From: Flavobacterium circumlabens
Lineage (GTDB): Bacteria; Bacteroidota; Bacteroidia; Flavobacteriales; Flavobacteriaceae
DNA length: 64,000 nucleotides
Assembly (NCBI RefSeq): GCF_004345565.1
Contig: NZ_SLWA01000004.1
Span: 178,459 to 242,458, forward strand
Direction of reading: 5' to 3'
Below are positions 35,589 to 45,213 of the stretch, piece after piece (positions within the stretch are counted from its first letter, which is position 1; every line of letters begins with the position of its first letter). A program made the position numbers and the translations under genes. Under the pieces are notes generated by a model. That model did not search any database and was not told the DNA's origin. It saw only the letters and a program-made list of their open reading frames with translations.

Positions 35589-38500
35589 ATGAGAGTTAAA
35601 GAACAAGGGCTTTATTTGCCTGAATTTGAACACGACAATTGTGGTGCAGGATTTATTTGTAATTTGAATGGTATTAAATCTAATGACATCATTCACAAAG
35701 CATTGGATATCTTAATAAAACTGGAACATCGTGGTGCAGTTAGTTCTGATGGAAGAACTGGAGATGGAGCTGGAATTTTATTTGATATCCCACATGCCTT
35801 TTTCAAAAAAGTATGTGATTTTGAAATCCCTGAAACACGTGAGTATGCAGTAGGAATGGTTTTTTTACCAAAAAGCAAAAACCAGGTTTCTTTTTGCATG
35901 AATGCTTTCGAATCAACAATCAAAGATCAGAATTTGAAGGTCTTAGGCTGGAGAGACGTACCCGTTGACGTAGAAAATTTAGGGCAGATTGCCGCAGAAA
36001 AAGAACCATCTGTTAAACAGGTTTTTGTTAGCAAAAACGGTCAGGATTTAACAGAACAAGAATTTAATGCAAAACTTTTTGCAGCCAGGAAAATTGCAGA
36101 ACACGCGATCAGAGGATCTAAAACCTCCGAAAGTCACATGTTTTATTTTACCAGTTTATCGACAACTACTATAATATATAAGGGCTTATTGATGCCGGAA
36201 GACATCAGCCGCTATTATATTGACTTAAAAGATCCCGATTTAGTGACGCGTCTGGCGTTAGTTCACCAGCGTTTCTCTACCAATACTTTCCCTTCATGGG
36301 ACTTAGCACAGCCATTTCGATACATGTGTCACAATGGTGAAATCAATACGCTTCGTGGAAACGTCAGCAGAATGCGTGCCCGTGAAGAATTAATGGAAAG
36401 CAAAATTTTTGGGGATGATATCAAAAAATTATTTCCGATTATCTTAGAAGGAAAATCAGATTCTGCTTCTATGGATATGGTCATTGAACTTTTATTAATG
36501 ACCGGCCGTTCATTGCCTGAAGCGATGATGATGGTTGTTCCGGAAGCCTGGGAAAAACACCAGACGATGTCGGCAGAAAAGAAAGCGTTCTATGAATTCA
36601 ACTCCTGCATCATGGAGCCTTGGGATGGACCGGCTTCGATTCCGTTTACAGATGGAAACGTAATTGGTGCTTTATTAGACAGAAACGGATTGCGTCCTTC
36701 CCGTTACACCCTGACAAAAAGTGGTTTCGTAATCATGTCATCAGAAATTGGTGTATTGGATATCGAACCGGAAGATGTTATTCAGCACGGTCGTTTAGAG
36801 CCGGGAAAAATGTTCCTGGTAGATATGAACGAAGGCCGTATTATTGAAGACGATGAAATAAAAAAAGCAATTGTAACCAAGCGTCCTTATAAAGAATGGG
36901 TTGAAGCTAACTTGTTGCCATTGGCTAAAGTTCCCTACACCAACAACCCTGTTCCGGTTGAAAAACTTGATTTTCATACCAGACAGCGTTTGTTCGGTTA
37001 TACTATCGAAGACTTAAAAACGATTATCAACCCAATGGGATCAGATGGTGCTGAAGCCATCAGTTCTATGGGTAATGATACGCCTTTGGCCGTTTTATCA
37101 GATCAGCCACAATTATTATACAACTATTTCAAGCAATTATTTGCTCAGGTTACTAATCCACCTTTGGATGGTATTCGTGAGGAAATCATTACCGACATCA
37201 GTTTAGCCATTGGAGGTGATTTTAATATTTTCGAAATTGAAGCAAAACAATGTAAAAAATTAAAAATTCAGAATCCGGTTATTTCGAATGAGGATTTGGA
37301 TAAAATCAAAAACATTGATCACGAAGATTTCAAATCGGCTACCATTTCTACTTTATACAAAATAGAAAAAGGAGTTAACGGTTTAGAGCGTGCTTTGGAG
37401 AAATGTGTTCAGGCTACATTCAAGGCAGTTTCTGAAGGCTGCAATATTATCATCCTTTCCGACAGAGGTGTAAGTGAGCAAATGGCTCCAATTCCAATGC
37501 TATTGGCTTGTTCTTACATCCACCACTCTTTAAACATCCTGAAAGTTCGTTCTAAATTCGGAATCATAATCGAATCTGCAGAGCCTCGTGAACCGCATCA
37601 TTTTGCTTTATTGTTCGGATATGGTGCCAGTGCGATTAATCCATATATGGTCAACGAGATCATTCACGATCAGGTCAATCAGGGATTCATTACAAAGGTG
37701 AAAGCGGATTACGCTATTATCAACTATAACAAAGCGATTGCAAAAGGTATTCTTAAAATCATGAACAAAATTGGTATCTCTACCTTACATTCGTACAGAG
37801 CTGCCCAAATTTTCGAGATTTTAGGTTTAAATAAAACATTCACTTCTAAATACTTCCCTTATACGCCTTCCAGAATCGAAGGAATTGGCTTAATGGAAGT
37901 GGAGAAAGAAGTAAAGAAACGTTTCCAGAAAGCATTTCCAAATTCAAAAATCGCCAACTTATTGCCTTTGGAAATCGGAGGTATTTACAGATGGAGAAGA
38001 GGCGGGGAAAAACACATGTTCAACCCAACTACGATTTCTAAATTACAACAGGCCGTTCGTCTGAACAGCCCGGAAAGCTATAAAGAATACTCTGATATGG
38101 TTAATGAGCAAAGCTCAAACTTAATGACGATCAGAGGTTTGTTTGAATTCAACAATTTAGATCCGATTTCTATTGACGAAGTAGAACCGTGGACCGAAAT
38201 TGTAAAAAAATTCAAAACTGGTGCCATGTCTTACGGATCGATCAGTAGAGAAGCCCATGAGAATTTAGCAATTGCGATGAACAGAATTGGCGGAAAAAGT
38301 AATTCCGGAGAAGGTGGAGAAGATCCTAAACGTTTCCAGAAAGAAATCAACGGAGATTCGAGAAACAGCGCTATCAAACAAGTAGCTTCGGGACGTTTTG
38401 GCGTTTCGATCAACTATTTGACGAATGCGAAAGAAATTCAGATTAAAATGGCTCAGGGGGCTAAACCCGGTGAAGGCGGACAGTTACCCGGAGAAAAAGT

Positions 38501-40103
38501 AGTGCCCTGGATTGCTGAAACCAGAAATTCCACTCCTTATGTAGGTCTGATTTCACCTCCCCCACATCATGATATTTATTCTATTGAAGATTTATCCCAG
38601 TTAATTTTCGACTTGAAAAACGCCAATCGTGAGGCACGTGTCAACGTAAAATTAGTTTCTGAAGTGGGAGTTGGAACTATTGCTGCGGGTGTTGCCAAAG
38701 CAAAAGCTGACGTTATCCTGATTTCAGGTTATGACGGAGGAACAGGCGCTGCACCTTTGACTTCCTTACAGCACACCGGTATTCCGTGGGAACTAGGTTT
38801 AGCCGAAGCACAACAGACTTTAATTTTAAATGATTTAAGAAGCCGTGTCGTTTTAGAATGTGACGGACAATTGAAAACTGGTCGTGATGTAGCGATTGCT
38901 GCCTTATTAGGTGCTGAAGAGTTTGGTTTTGCCACTGCTCCGCTTGTAGCTTCAGGCTGTATCATGATGAGAGCTTGTCACTTAAATACTTGTCCGGTTG
39001 GTATTGCCACTCAGGATCCTGAATTGAGAAAAAATTTCAAAGGAACTCCGGAGCACGTGATCAACTTCATGTATTTTATTGCTGAAGAGTTAAGAGAAAT
39101 TATGGCACAGTTAGGTTTCAGAACCCTGAAAGAAATGGTGGGTCAGTCACAAAAATTAAATGTGAACAAAGCGATCAAGCATTACAAAGCCAATGGTTTA
39201 GATTTATCATCAATTCTGTACAAACCGGAAAAAGCAAAAACAGTTCCGAACCACAATACAACAGAACAGGATCACAACCTGGAAAATGTATTGGATTTCG
39301 AAATTATTAAAGAAGCAATTCCGTCTATTTACAGAAAAGAAAAAACAAGAGTTACGTTTAAAATTAAAAATACAGACCGTTCTGTAGGTGCCATTTTGAG
39401 TAATGAAATCTCAAAAATCTATGGCGCACAAGGTTTACCTGAAGACACTATTTTAGTTGATTTTGAAGGTTCTGCCGGACAAAGTTTTGGTGCATTTGCT
39501 ACCAATGGATTGTCATTTAAAATTCACGGAAACTGTAATGATTATTTAGGAAAAGGACTTTCAGGAGGAAAATTAATTATCAAAGTCCCTCCTACTGCCA
39601 CCTTCAAACCTGAGGAAAACATCATTATCGGGAACGTTGCCCTTTACGGAGCGATTACCGGAGAGGCGTATATTAATGGAATGGCCGGAGAGCGTTTTTG
39701 TGTGAGAAATTCAGGAGCAACTGCGGTTGTCGAAGGAATTGGAGATCACGGATGCGAGTATATGACAGGTGGTACAGTAGTAGTTTTAGGAAAAACAGGA
39801 AGAAACTTCGCAGCCGGAATGAGCGGTGGTGTTGCTTACGTATACGATCCTAAACAACAATTTGATGCAACAGTGTGCAACATGGAAATGGTTGCCTTTG
39901 ATCCTATCGAAGCAGAAGATGTGACCAAACTACGAAAACTGATCAAAAACCACTCTTTGTATACCAACAGTCCATTAGCAAAAAGAATCTTGGCAGACTG
40001 GGAAAATCAACAAAACAATTTCGTAAAAGTAATGCCTACCGATTACAAAAAAGCATTACAACGAATTGCAGAAGAGAAAAAAATAGAAGAATTAATTGCT
40101 TAA
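35589..40103 (+). CDS. gltB: Glutamate synthase large subunit
   Basis: Makes glutamate from glutamine and 2-oxoglutarate, together with GltD. ATG at 35589 gives 1504 aa and places the class II glutaminase nucleophile at Cys18 (HDNCGAGF) after a short propeptide; the in-frame extension to 35460 would bury it. The order is glutaminase (about 18-400), central domain, FMN-binding synthase (with [16 protein letters not shown] and [10 protein letters not shown]), the 3Fe-4S cysteine set [15 protein letters not shown], and a C-terminal GxGxG beta-helix. Full length, no lesions. Confidence 0.98.
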   Translation: MRVKEQGLYLPEFEHDNCGAGFICNLNGIKSNDIIHKALDILIKLEHRGAVSSDGRTGDGAGILFDIPHAFFKKVCDFEIPETREYAVGMVFLPKSKNQVSFCMNAFESTIKDQNLKVLGWRDVPVDVENLGQIAAEKEPSVKQVFVSKNGQDLTEQEFNAKLFAARKIAEHAIRGSKTSESHMFYFTSLSTTTIIYKGLLMPEDISRYYIDLKDPDLVTRLALVHQRFSTNTFPSWDLAQPFRYMCHNGEINTLRGNVSRMRAREELMESKIFGDDIKKLFPIILEGKSDSASMDMVIELLLMTGRSLPEAMMMVVPEAWEKHQTMSAEKKAFYEFNSCIMEPWDGPASIPFTDGNVIGALLDRNGLRPSRYTLTKSGFVIMSSEIGVLDIEPEDVIQHGRLEPGKMFLVDMNEGRIIEDDEIKKAIVTKRPYKEWVEANLLPLAKVPYTNNPVPVEKLDFHTRQRLFGYTIEDLKTIINPMGSDGAEAISSMGNDTPLAVLSDQPQLLYNYFKQLFAQVTNPPLDGIREEIITDISLAIGGDFNIFEIEAKQCKKLKIQNPVISNEDLDKIKNIDHEDFKSATISTLYKIEKGVNGLERALEKCVQATFKAVSEGCNIIILSDRGVSEQMAPIPMLLACSYIHHSLNILKVRSKFGIIIESAEPREPHHFALLFGYGASAINPYMVNEIIHDQVNQGFITKVKADYAIINYNKAIAKGILKIMNKIGISTLHSYRAAQIFEILGLNKTFTSKYFPYTPSRIEGIGLMEVEKEVKKRFQKAFPNSKIANLLPLEIGGIYRWRRGGEKHMFNPTTISKLQQAVRLNSPESYKEYSDMVNEQSSNLMTIRGLFEFNNLDPISIDEVEPWTEIVKKFKTGAMSYGSISREAHENLAIAMNRIGGKSNSGEGGEDPKRFQKEINGDSRNSAIKQVASGRFGVSINYLTNAKEIQIKMAQGAKPGEGGQLPGEKVVPWIAETRNSTPYVGLISPPPHHDIYSIEDLSQLIFDLKNANREARVNVKLVSEVGVGTIAAGVAKAKADVILISGYDGGTGAAPLTSLQHTGIPWELGLAEAQQTLILNDLRSRVVLECDGQLKTGRDVAIAALLGAEEFGFATAPLVASGCIMMRACHLNTCPVGIATQDPELRKNFKGTPEHVINFMYFIAEELREIMAQLGFRTLKEMVGQSQKLNVNKAIKHYKANGLDLSSILYKPEKAKTVPNHNTTEQDHNLENVLDFEIIKEAIPSIYRKEKTRVTFKIKNTDRSVGAILSNEISKIYGAQGLPEDTILVDFEGSAGQSFGAFATNGLSFKIHGNCNDYLGKGLSGGKLIIKVPPTATFKPEENIIIGNVALYGAITGEAYINGMAGERFCVRNSGATAVVEGIGDHGCEYMTGGTVVVLGKTGRNFAAGMSGGVAYVYDPKQQFDATVCNMEMVAFDPIEAEDVTKLRKLIKNHSLYTNSPLAKRILADWENQQNNFVKVMPTDYKKALQRIAEEKKIEELIA

Positions 40104-40145
40104 TAAAAATCAATTTCAAAACCAATAACAATGTCTTCCTGAACG

Positions 40146-40200
40146 TCCCGAGAATTCGGGAGAAGGATTGGAATTTGGAATTTAAGAAATTGGAATTTTA
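40146..40200. repeat. TCCCGA palindrome plus TTGGAATTTGGAATTT repeat between gltB and gltD
   Basis: TCCCGA-GAAT-TCGGGA (40146-40161) is followed by TTGGAATTTGGAATTT (40168-40183) and a third TTGGAATTTT. The same run occurs in reverse orientation at 54957-54973 and 54995-55011, and a trace is at 25595-25610. The 108-bp gltB-gltD gap is thus mainly dispersed repeat. Confidence 0.8.
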
Positions 40201-40211
40201 ATTAAAATGTC

Positions 40212-41666
40212 ATGGGTAAAATAGGCGGATTTAAAGAATATAACAGAGCCGACGAAAGTAATTTAGCAGTAGCAGAACGTGTTTCGAACTACAACGAATT
40301 TACCATTCCGTTAGCAGAAGATAAGAAAAAAGAACAAGGTTCAAGATGTATGGATTGTGGGATTCCTTTTTGCCACAGTGCCTGTCCGTTAGGAAATTTA
40401 ATTCCTGATTTCAACGACATGGTGCATCAGGAAGAATGGCAGAGTGCTTTAACGATTTTACAATCGACTAATAACTTTCCGGAATTCACAGGCCGCTTAT
40501 GCCCTGCTCCATGTGAGAAATCATGTGTATTAGGCATCATCAAAGAACCAGTTGCGATTGAAAACATCGAAAAAAACATCATCGAAAGAGGTTTTGCTGA
40601 AGGATGGATTAAACCACAAACACCATTAACCAGAACAGGAAAAACCGTAGCCGTTATCGGTTCGGGCCCTGCTGGTTTGGCAGCCGCTCAGCAATTGAAC
40701 AGAGCCGGCCACACCGTTACTGTTTTTGAAAGAGACAATGCTATCGGAGGTTTACTGCGTTACGGAATTCCGAATTTCAAATTAGAAAAAGGAATTATCG
40801 ACAGGCGTGTAGCCATCCTGGAAGCTGAAGGAATCACTTTTAAAACAAATGTAAATGTTGGCGTTAACTTTAGCGTTGCAGAATTAAACGCTTTCGATTC
40901 TATCGTATTGTGCGGTGGAGCAACCGAAAGAAGAAGTTTACCAACCAAAGGAATCGAAAGCAAAGGCGTTGTTCAGGCAATGGATTTCTTAACACAGCAA
41001 ACTAAAGTTTTATACGGAGAGTCCATTCCGGACCAGGTTAAGGCAACCGGAAAAGATGTCATCGTAATTGGTGGTGGAGATACAGGTTCTGACTGCGTTG
41101 GAACATCAAACAGACACGGAGCAAAATCAGTTACTAATTTTGAAATTTTACCAAAACCTCCGGTTGGAAGAAGCGAATCAACACCTTGGCCTTTCTGGCC
41201 GTTGCAGTTGAAAACGTCCTCTTCTCACGAAGAAGGCTGCGACAGAAACTGGCTAATCAATACCAAAGAATTTTTATCTAATGATAAAGGAGAACTGGTT
41301 GGATTAAAAACGGTTGAAGTACAATGGAAAATGACTCCGGGTCAGCGTCCTGAATTAATCGAAAAAGAAGGTTCCGAAAAAATATGGCCTTGCGATTTAG
41401 CTTTATTGGCTTTAGGATTTACAGGTCCGGAAAAAACGTTAAGCGAGCAATTAGGACTTGAAATTGATATGAGAAGTAATTATAAAGCTAAAAATTATCA
41501 GACCAACGTTCCTAATATCTTCACTGCCGGTGATATGCGAAGAGGACAATCCTTAATTGTATGGGCTATTTCTGAAGGTCGCGAAGCAGCCAGAGAAGTA
41601 GATCTGTTCTTAATGGGTTCTACTAATTTGCCTACTAAAGGAAACGGGGATTTACCGAGTTTATAG
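40212..41666 (+). CDS. gltD: Glutamate synthase small subunit
   Basis: NAD(P)H-oxidising partner of GltB, 484 aa. The N-terminal 4Fe-4S clusters are shown by CMDCGIPFCHSAC (Cys46, 49, 54, 58) and CPAPCEKSC (about 97-105). The FAD loop is VAVIGSGPAGLAAA (about 147) and the NAD(P)H loop DVIVIGGGDTGSDC. The C-terminus FTAGDMRRGQSLIVWAISEG closes the FAD site. It is read after gltB across a 108-bp repeat-filled gap. Confidence 0.97.
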   Translation: MGKIGGFKEYNRADESNLAVAERVSNYNEFTIPLAEDKKKEQGSRCMDCGIPFCHSACPLGNLIPDFNDMVHQEEWQSALTILQSTNNFPEFTGRLCPAPCEKSCVLGIIKEPVAIENIEKNIIERGFAEGWIKPQTPLTRTGKTVAVIGSGPAGLAAAQQLNRAGHTVTVFERDNAIGGLLRYGIPNFKLEKGIIDRRVAILEAEGITFKTNVNVGVNFSVAELNAFDSIVLCGGATERRSLPTKGIESKGVVQAMDFLTQQTKVLYGESIPDQVKATGKDVIVIGGGDTGSDCVGTSNRHGAKSVTNFEILPKPPVGRSESTPWPFWPLQLKTSSSHEEGCDRNWLINTKEFLSNDKGELVGLKTVEVQWKMTPGQRPELIEKEGSEKIWPCDLALLALGFTGPEKTLSEQLGLEIDMRSNYKAKNYQTNVPNIFTAGDMRRGQSLIVWAISEGREAAREVDLFLMGSTNLPTKGNGDLPSL

Positions 41667-41675
41667 TTTTTAGGT

Positions 41676-41741
41676 TCAGAGGAACAAAGGGACAAAGGGT
41701 CACTCAGAGGAAAAAACTTTGTTCCTCTGAATCTTTGTCCC
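41676..41741. repeat. Inverted repeat of TCAGAGGAACAAAG type
   Basis: TCAGAGGAACAAAG (41676-41689) pairs with CTTTGTTCCTCTGA (41717-41730), and GGGACAAAG (41689-41697) with CTTTGTCCC (41733-41741). The pairs overlap, so two alternative folds exist. It lies 10 bp after the gltD stop and probably defines the 3' end of the gltBD transcript. Confidence 0.8.
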
Positions 41742-41838
41742 TTTGTACCATAAAAAAGATTTACAAAAATCTTTTTTAACTGACTTTTTGTTTAAAAACA
41801 AACAATTTGTTACAATTTGTTATTTTTCTACAAATAAT

Positions 41839-41868
41839 TTGCTGTTACTCAAAAGTGTAATAACTTTG
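41839..41868 (+). promoter_or_regulatory. lysA promoter, TTG-N19-TAACTTTG
   Basis: TTG (41839-41841) and TAACTTTG (41861-41868) with a 19-bp spacer, an excellent fit to the Bacteroidota sigma-70 consensus. It ends 17 bp before the ATG. Confidence 0.8.
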
Positions 41869-41885
41869 CTCAAAATAGTTTAAAA

Positions 41886-43109
41886 ATGCAAGCAAAAGAT
41901 TTACTGCAGTTAGCAGACCAATTTGGAAGTCCATTATATGTTTATGATGCCGAAAAAATCCAATCTCAGTACAACAGGTTAACCAAAGCTTTCTCTAAGG
42001 TAGAAAACTTGAGAGTTAATTACGCCATGAAGGCATTGTCTAACGTTGCGATTCTTCAGTTGTTAAAGAACATGGGGGCCGGGTTAGATACTGTATCAAT
42101 TCAGGAGGTTTTATTGGGACTTCATGCTGGATATGAACCTGAAAAAATCTTTTTTACACCAAACGGAGTTTCTCTGGAAGAAATCGAAGAAGTTGCCGCA
42201 ATGGGTGTACAAATCAATATTGACAACCTATCTATTCTGGAGCAATTCGGAACAAAATATCCTCAGATTCCGGTATGCATTCGTATCAATCCGCACGTAA
42301 TGGCGGGAGGAAATGCTAATATTTCGGTAGGACATATCGATAGTAAATTCGGAATTTCAGTACATCAAATACCGCATATATTGCGAATTGTTGAAAATAC
42401 AAAAATGAGTATTGTTGGAATTCACATGCACACAGGATCTGATATTCTTGATATCGAAGTATTCCTGTATGCCGCTGAAATCTTGTTTGATACGGCTAAA
42501 CATTTCAAAGATTTAGAATTTTTAGATTTCGGAAGCGGATTCAAAGTGCCTTACAAAAAAGACGATATTGAAACCGATATCGAAGAATTAGGTAAAAAAT
42601 TATCTAAAAGATTCAATTCTTTCTGTGCGGAATATGGCAGGGATTTAACTCTGATTTTCGAACCAGGGAAATTTTTGGTGAGCGAAGCAGGTTTTTTCTT
42701 AGCCAAAGTAAACGTAGTAAAACAAACAACCTCAACGGTTTTCGCCGGAGTTGACAGTGGTTTCAATCACTTAATCCGTCCGATGTTTTACGGTTCACAG
42801 CACTATATCGAAAACATCTCTAACCCAAAAGGAAAAGAGCGTTTTTATTCTGTGGTAGGATACATTTGCGAAACGGATACTTTTGCCAACAACCGCAGAA
42901 TTTCAGAAATTACAGAAGGTGATATTTTAGCTTTCAGAAACGCCGGAGCATATTGTTTCTCAATGGCTTCGAACTACAATTCAAGATACAAACCAGCTGA
43001 AGTTTTATGGATGAACGGAAAAGGAATCTTGATTCGTCAGCACGAAACTTTCGAAGATTTACTTAAAAATCAAATTCCGTTGCCACAAGAAGTTGCTGCA
43101 ACAGTTTAA
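41886..43109 (+). CDS. lysA: Diaminopimelate decarboxylase
   Basis: Last step of lysine synthesis: PLP-dependent decarboxylation of meso-diaminopimelate. A 407-aa fold-type III enzyme. NYAMKALS holds the Schiff-base Lys49, HMHTGSDI the cofactor-facing His, DFGSGF the phosphate loop, GYICETDTF the catalytic Cys of the partner subunit (about 326-330), and EPGKFLVS the substrate-binding Arg/Lys region. Single gene with a clear promoter and terminator. Confidence 0.95.
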   Translation: MQAKDLLQLADQFGSPLYVYDAEKIQSQYNRLTKAFSKVENLRVNYAMKALSNVAILQLLKNMGAGLDTVSIQEVLLGLHAGYEPEKIFFTPNGVSLEEIEEVAAMGVQINIDNLSILEQFGTKYPQIPVCIRINPHVMAGGNANISVGHIDSKFGISVHQIPHILRIVENTKMSIVGIHMHTGSDILDIEVFLYAAEILFDTAKHFKDLEFLDFGSGFKVPYKKDDIETDIEELGKKLSKRFNSFCAEYGRDLTLIFEPGKFLVSEAGFFLAKVNVVKQTTSTVFAGVDSGFNHLIRPMFYGSQHYIENISNPKGKERFYSVVGYICETDTFANNRRISEITEGDILAFRNAGAYCFSMASNYNSRYKPAEVLWMNGKGILIRQHETFEDLLKNQIPLPQEVAATV

Positions 43110-43137
43110 AATAAAAAAAAAAGAGAATATTGTTAAG

Positions 43138-43168
43138 TCCCGTTTCATTTTGAAGCGGGATTTTTTTT
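43138..43168 (+). terminator. lysA terminator
   Basis: TCCCGTTTC and GAAGCGGGA arms, with one G-U pair, followed by eight T residues. Confidence 0.88.
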
Positions 43169-43216
43169 GTTTTTGTTTCAAGCAGATTGAGCAGATTTTA
43201 TTTCAAACCATCTTGT

Positions 43217-43236
43217 CAGTCTGTGCGAAGTCGAAG
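43217..43236 (+). repeat. CTGWGCGRAGTCGAAG dispersed-repeat word
   Basis: CAGTCTGTGCGAAGTCGAAG resembles the reverse complement of 55039-55055 (CTGAGCGGAGTCGAAGG). It lies upstream of the GIY-YIG gene, together with the GTCATTTCGACG element that follows it. The 306-bp gap between lysA and the GIY-YIG gene holds the lysA terminator and these two repeats and no other gene. Confidence 0.5.
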
Positions 43237-43297
43237 CCAAAGCAAAGTAACCATTCCCTCATTTCGAAATCACCCCACACAAATTAGCCCCATTTTT

Positions 43298-43344
43298 GTC
43301 ATTTCGACGCAAGGAGAAATCTTCGCAAGAAACTCCGCAACGCG
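43298..43344 (+). repeat. GTCATTTCGACG element, left copy flanking GIY-YIG gene
   Basis: About 47 bp starting GTCATTTCGACGCAAGGAG and ending GCAACGCG. The right copy (43764-43809) is its near-exact reverse complement, with one indel and a few substitutions. Together they bracket the GIY-YIG nuclease gene as inverted repeats. Confidence 0.85.
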
Positions 43345-43416
43345 TATCGCTTTTAAAACCTTAAAAAAGAAAGAAAAATCTTAAAAAAATATATCTTTAG
43401 CCCAAAAAAAAGCAAA

Positions 43417-43695
43417 ATGCAATTACAAGAAGGCTATCATAATTACTACATATACATCATAACGAACAAATCTAAAACTGTTTTTTACACCGGAGTTACC
43501 AATAATCTGAGAATTCGCTTAAGTCAACATACAGAAAATAAAGCCAATGGAAACAAAACTTTTGCATCAAAGTATAATGTTACGTACTTGCTTTATTATG
43601 AAAAATTCACCTGGATTCAGGAAGCAATTGCACGTGAAAAAGAAGTAAAAGACTGGCGCAGGGAAAAAAAAAATCGAATTGATAAAGACTATTAA
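43417..43695 (+). CDS. GIY-YIG nuclease, single-domain
   Basis: A 92-aa stand-alone GIY-YIG endonuclease-fold protein of the small family related to UPF0213, not UvrC. YIY (11-13) and YTG (24-26) are the GIY-YIG strands; Arg32 or Arg34, His38 and the acidic EAIAREKEVK helix (Glu69 or Glu74) are the catalytic set, and all are present, so it is probably active. The C-terminus is very basic (WRREKKNRIDK). It lies between inverted GTCATTTCGACG elements, which suggests the nuclease may act on or spread with them. That link is inference. Confidence 0.9.
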   Translation: MQLQEGYHNYYIYIITNKSKTVFYTGVTNNLRIRLSQHTENKANGNKTFASKYNVTYLLYYEKFTWIQEAIAREKEVKDWRREKKNRIDKDY

Positions 43696-43763
43696 TCCAA
43701 ATCTGGATTTTTTGAATGATTTATTCGAATGATTTTATAAGCGGATATCAGGGTACATTTCCT

Positions 43764-43809
43764 CGCGTTGTAGAGTTACTTTCGAAGATTTCTCCTTCGT
43801 CGAAATGAC
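43764..43809 (-). repeat. GTCATTTCGACG element, right copy flanking GIY-YIG gene
   Basis: Reverse-oriented partner of 43298-43344. Read on the minus strand it starts GTCATTTCGACGAAGGAG and ends ACAACGCG. The pair would form a stem of about 46 bp enclosing the gene if single-stranded. Confidence 0.85.
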
Positions 43810-43823
43810 AAATTTTACGCATA

Positions 43824-43856
43824 AAACCCGACAGGTTTTCAAAACCTGTCGGGTTT
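43824..43856. repeat. AAACCCGACAGGTTTT palindrome
   Basis: Perfect 16-bp arms with a single-base loop, placed 15 bp beyond the right GTCATTTCGACG element. Such CCCGACAGG palindromes are common in flavobacterial intergenic DNA as far as I recall. It can act as a bidirectional terminator. The rest of the gap up to 44088 shows no supported gene; a 26-codon ATG frame at 43984-44064 is too short and unsupported. Confidence 0.8.
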
Positions 43857-44088
43857 ATTAAAGTCTAACATTAGAATTTGAGACTTCTAACGGAGGTAGT
43901 AAACCCGTCCAACTTCGTATTAAGAACAGTACTAACTAAGCTAATCAAAATATTGGAAGTAGTAAAAATCCTGGAGATTCCTTATGGCAACAAAACAGTT
44001 CGATATCTTTTATTCTTCCATACAAGATGAACTTCAATTAACTCAAATAAAAATATTATTTTAGCTCTGTAAAACAAACCTACAAACC

Positions 44089-44544
44089 ATGAAAATCACG
44101 ATTCCCCTATCGCTATTATTCCTGTTACTTACTACTACTGTTTTCAGCCAGACCATTGCTGATTTAAAACTAAAAAGTAAAGAAATTCCTAAAGGTTATT
44201 CTTTAAGCGACGGTCATATTTGTGTTTCTCCTCAGGCTTGCACTTTTTATACTGATATTGAGACGTACAGCAACATGACGGGAGTTGTAAAAAGCAAAGC
44301 CGTTCAAAGTTTCAAAAATAAAACAGACAACGGTTCTATCATGTATTTTGAGTTTGAAAACAGATTCAAAGGAGATCGGTTCCTACAGGGAATGCTTTGG
44401 GGAAAAGACGGAGAACCAACAGACGAGCATCCGGAAGAGTATCTTGCAGAAGGAAAATTTCTGATCATCTGGAGTTTTCGTCCGAACAGCAAGATCAAAG
44501 AAAAATCAGAAGCAAAAGTTGATGCGATTTTGCAAAAAGAATAG
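44089..44544 (+). CDS. Small secreted protein of unknown function
   Basis: A 151-aa protein with a clear Sec signal ending at VFSQ (about residue 21) and no lipobox. The mature part is mixed alpha/beta with two cysteines (HICVSPQACTFY), which could pair in the periplasm, and a C-terminal region GKFLIIWSFRPNSKIKEKS. Not assigned to any family. A decayed copy of its 3' part is at 46440-46515, so a paralogue existed nearby. Confidence 0.75.
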   Translation: MKITIPLSLLFLLLTTTVFSQTIADLKLKSKEIPKGYSLSDGHICVSPQACTFYTDIETYSNMTGVVKSKAVQSFKNKTDNGSIMYFEFENRFKGDRFLQGMLWGKDGEPTDEHPEEYLAEGKFLIIWSFRPNSKIKEKSEAKVDAILQKE

Positions 44545-44637
44545 CTAAACAACACATGAATTAGAATACCAATTATATATTAAATAAGCATTTAAAACTA
44601 ATTATTATAAATAAGTTTGTACAAATTAAATAATCAC

Positions 44638-45099
44638 ATGAATCAAGAAAAAATAGCGACAAAACCAAATCTTAAAAAAAGAATAGGTGCAGGATTAATT
44701 GACTATTCTTTAATGTTTGGAATGACTTTAGTTATGTTTCTTTATTTCGGAGAAAAAACTTCAACAGGATACGGATTACATGGATTTCCAGCATTAGCAA
44801 ATACATTAATGTGGTGTGCCTACATGATTGGATTTGAGTTAAAATTTGGAGGAACTCTTGGAAATCTAGTATTTGATTTACAAGTAATTTCCATAAAAGA
44901 CAGCAATACTACGAGTTTAACTCTTGGACAGTCTTTTAAAAGACATTTATTAGATATGTTAGATCTTTGGTTTTTTGGGTTATTGGGAATATTATTAATC
45001 AAAAACACAAAATACAATCAAAGACTTGGAGATATTTGGGCAAAAACAATTGTAATTGATTCAAAAGACAGCACTCAATTTTGCAAACGTTTTGTTTAA
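44638..45099 (+). CDS. RDD family membrane protein
   Basis: A 153-aa membrane protein of the RDD family, named after conserved Arg and Asp residues. KKRIGAGLIDYSLMFG holds the first Arg and Asp, and YNQRLGDIWAKTIVI the last Asp. Three to four hydrophobic spans are visible. The frame also opens at a TTG seven codons earlier, but ATG 44638 matches the family start. RDD proteins are proposed transporters or membrane regulators; no substrate can be named. Confidence 0.83.
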   Translation: MNQEKIATKPNLKKRIGAGLIDYSLMFGMTLVMFLYFGEKTSTGYGLHGFPALANTLMWCAYMIGFELKFGGTLGNLVFDLQVISIKDSNTTSLTLGQSFKRHLLDMLDLWFFGLLGILLIKNTKYNQRLGDIWAKTIVIDSKDSTQFCKRFV

Positions 45100-45213
45100 A
45101 TTTTATCTACCCCAATTCTTCATGCATTAATAAGAATAAATAAAAAAACGTCCATCTAAAACATAGTCAAAATATATCACAAACCATTTCTAATACATTT
45201 AAACTTCAAAGAA

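Noticed and set aside
43417..43695. Fragment of UvrC
   Set aside because: The protein is complete for the small GIY-YIG family and has no UvrC-type C-terminal domains; full-length UvrC is about 600 aa.
43984..44064. A 26-codon ATG frame before the secreted-protein gene
   Set aside because: Too short, with no ribosome-binding evidence, in an AT-rich gap.
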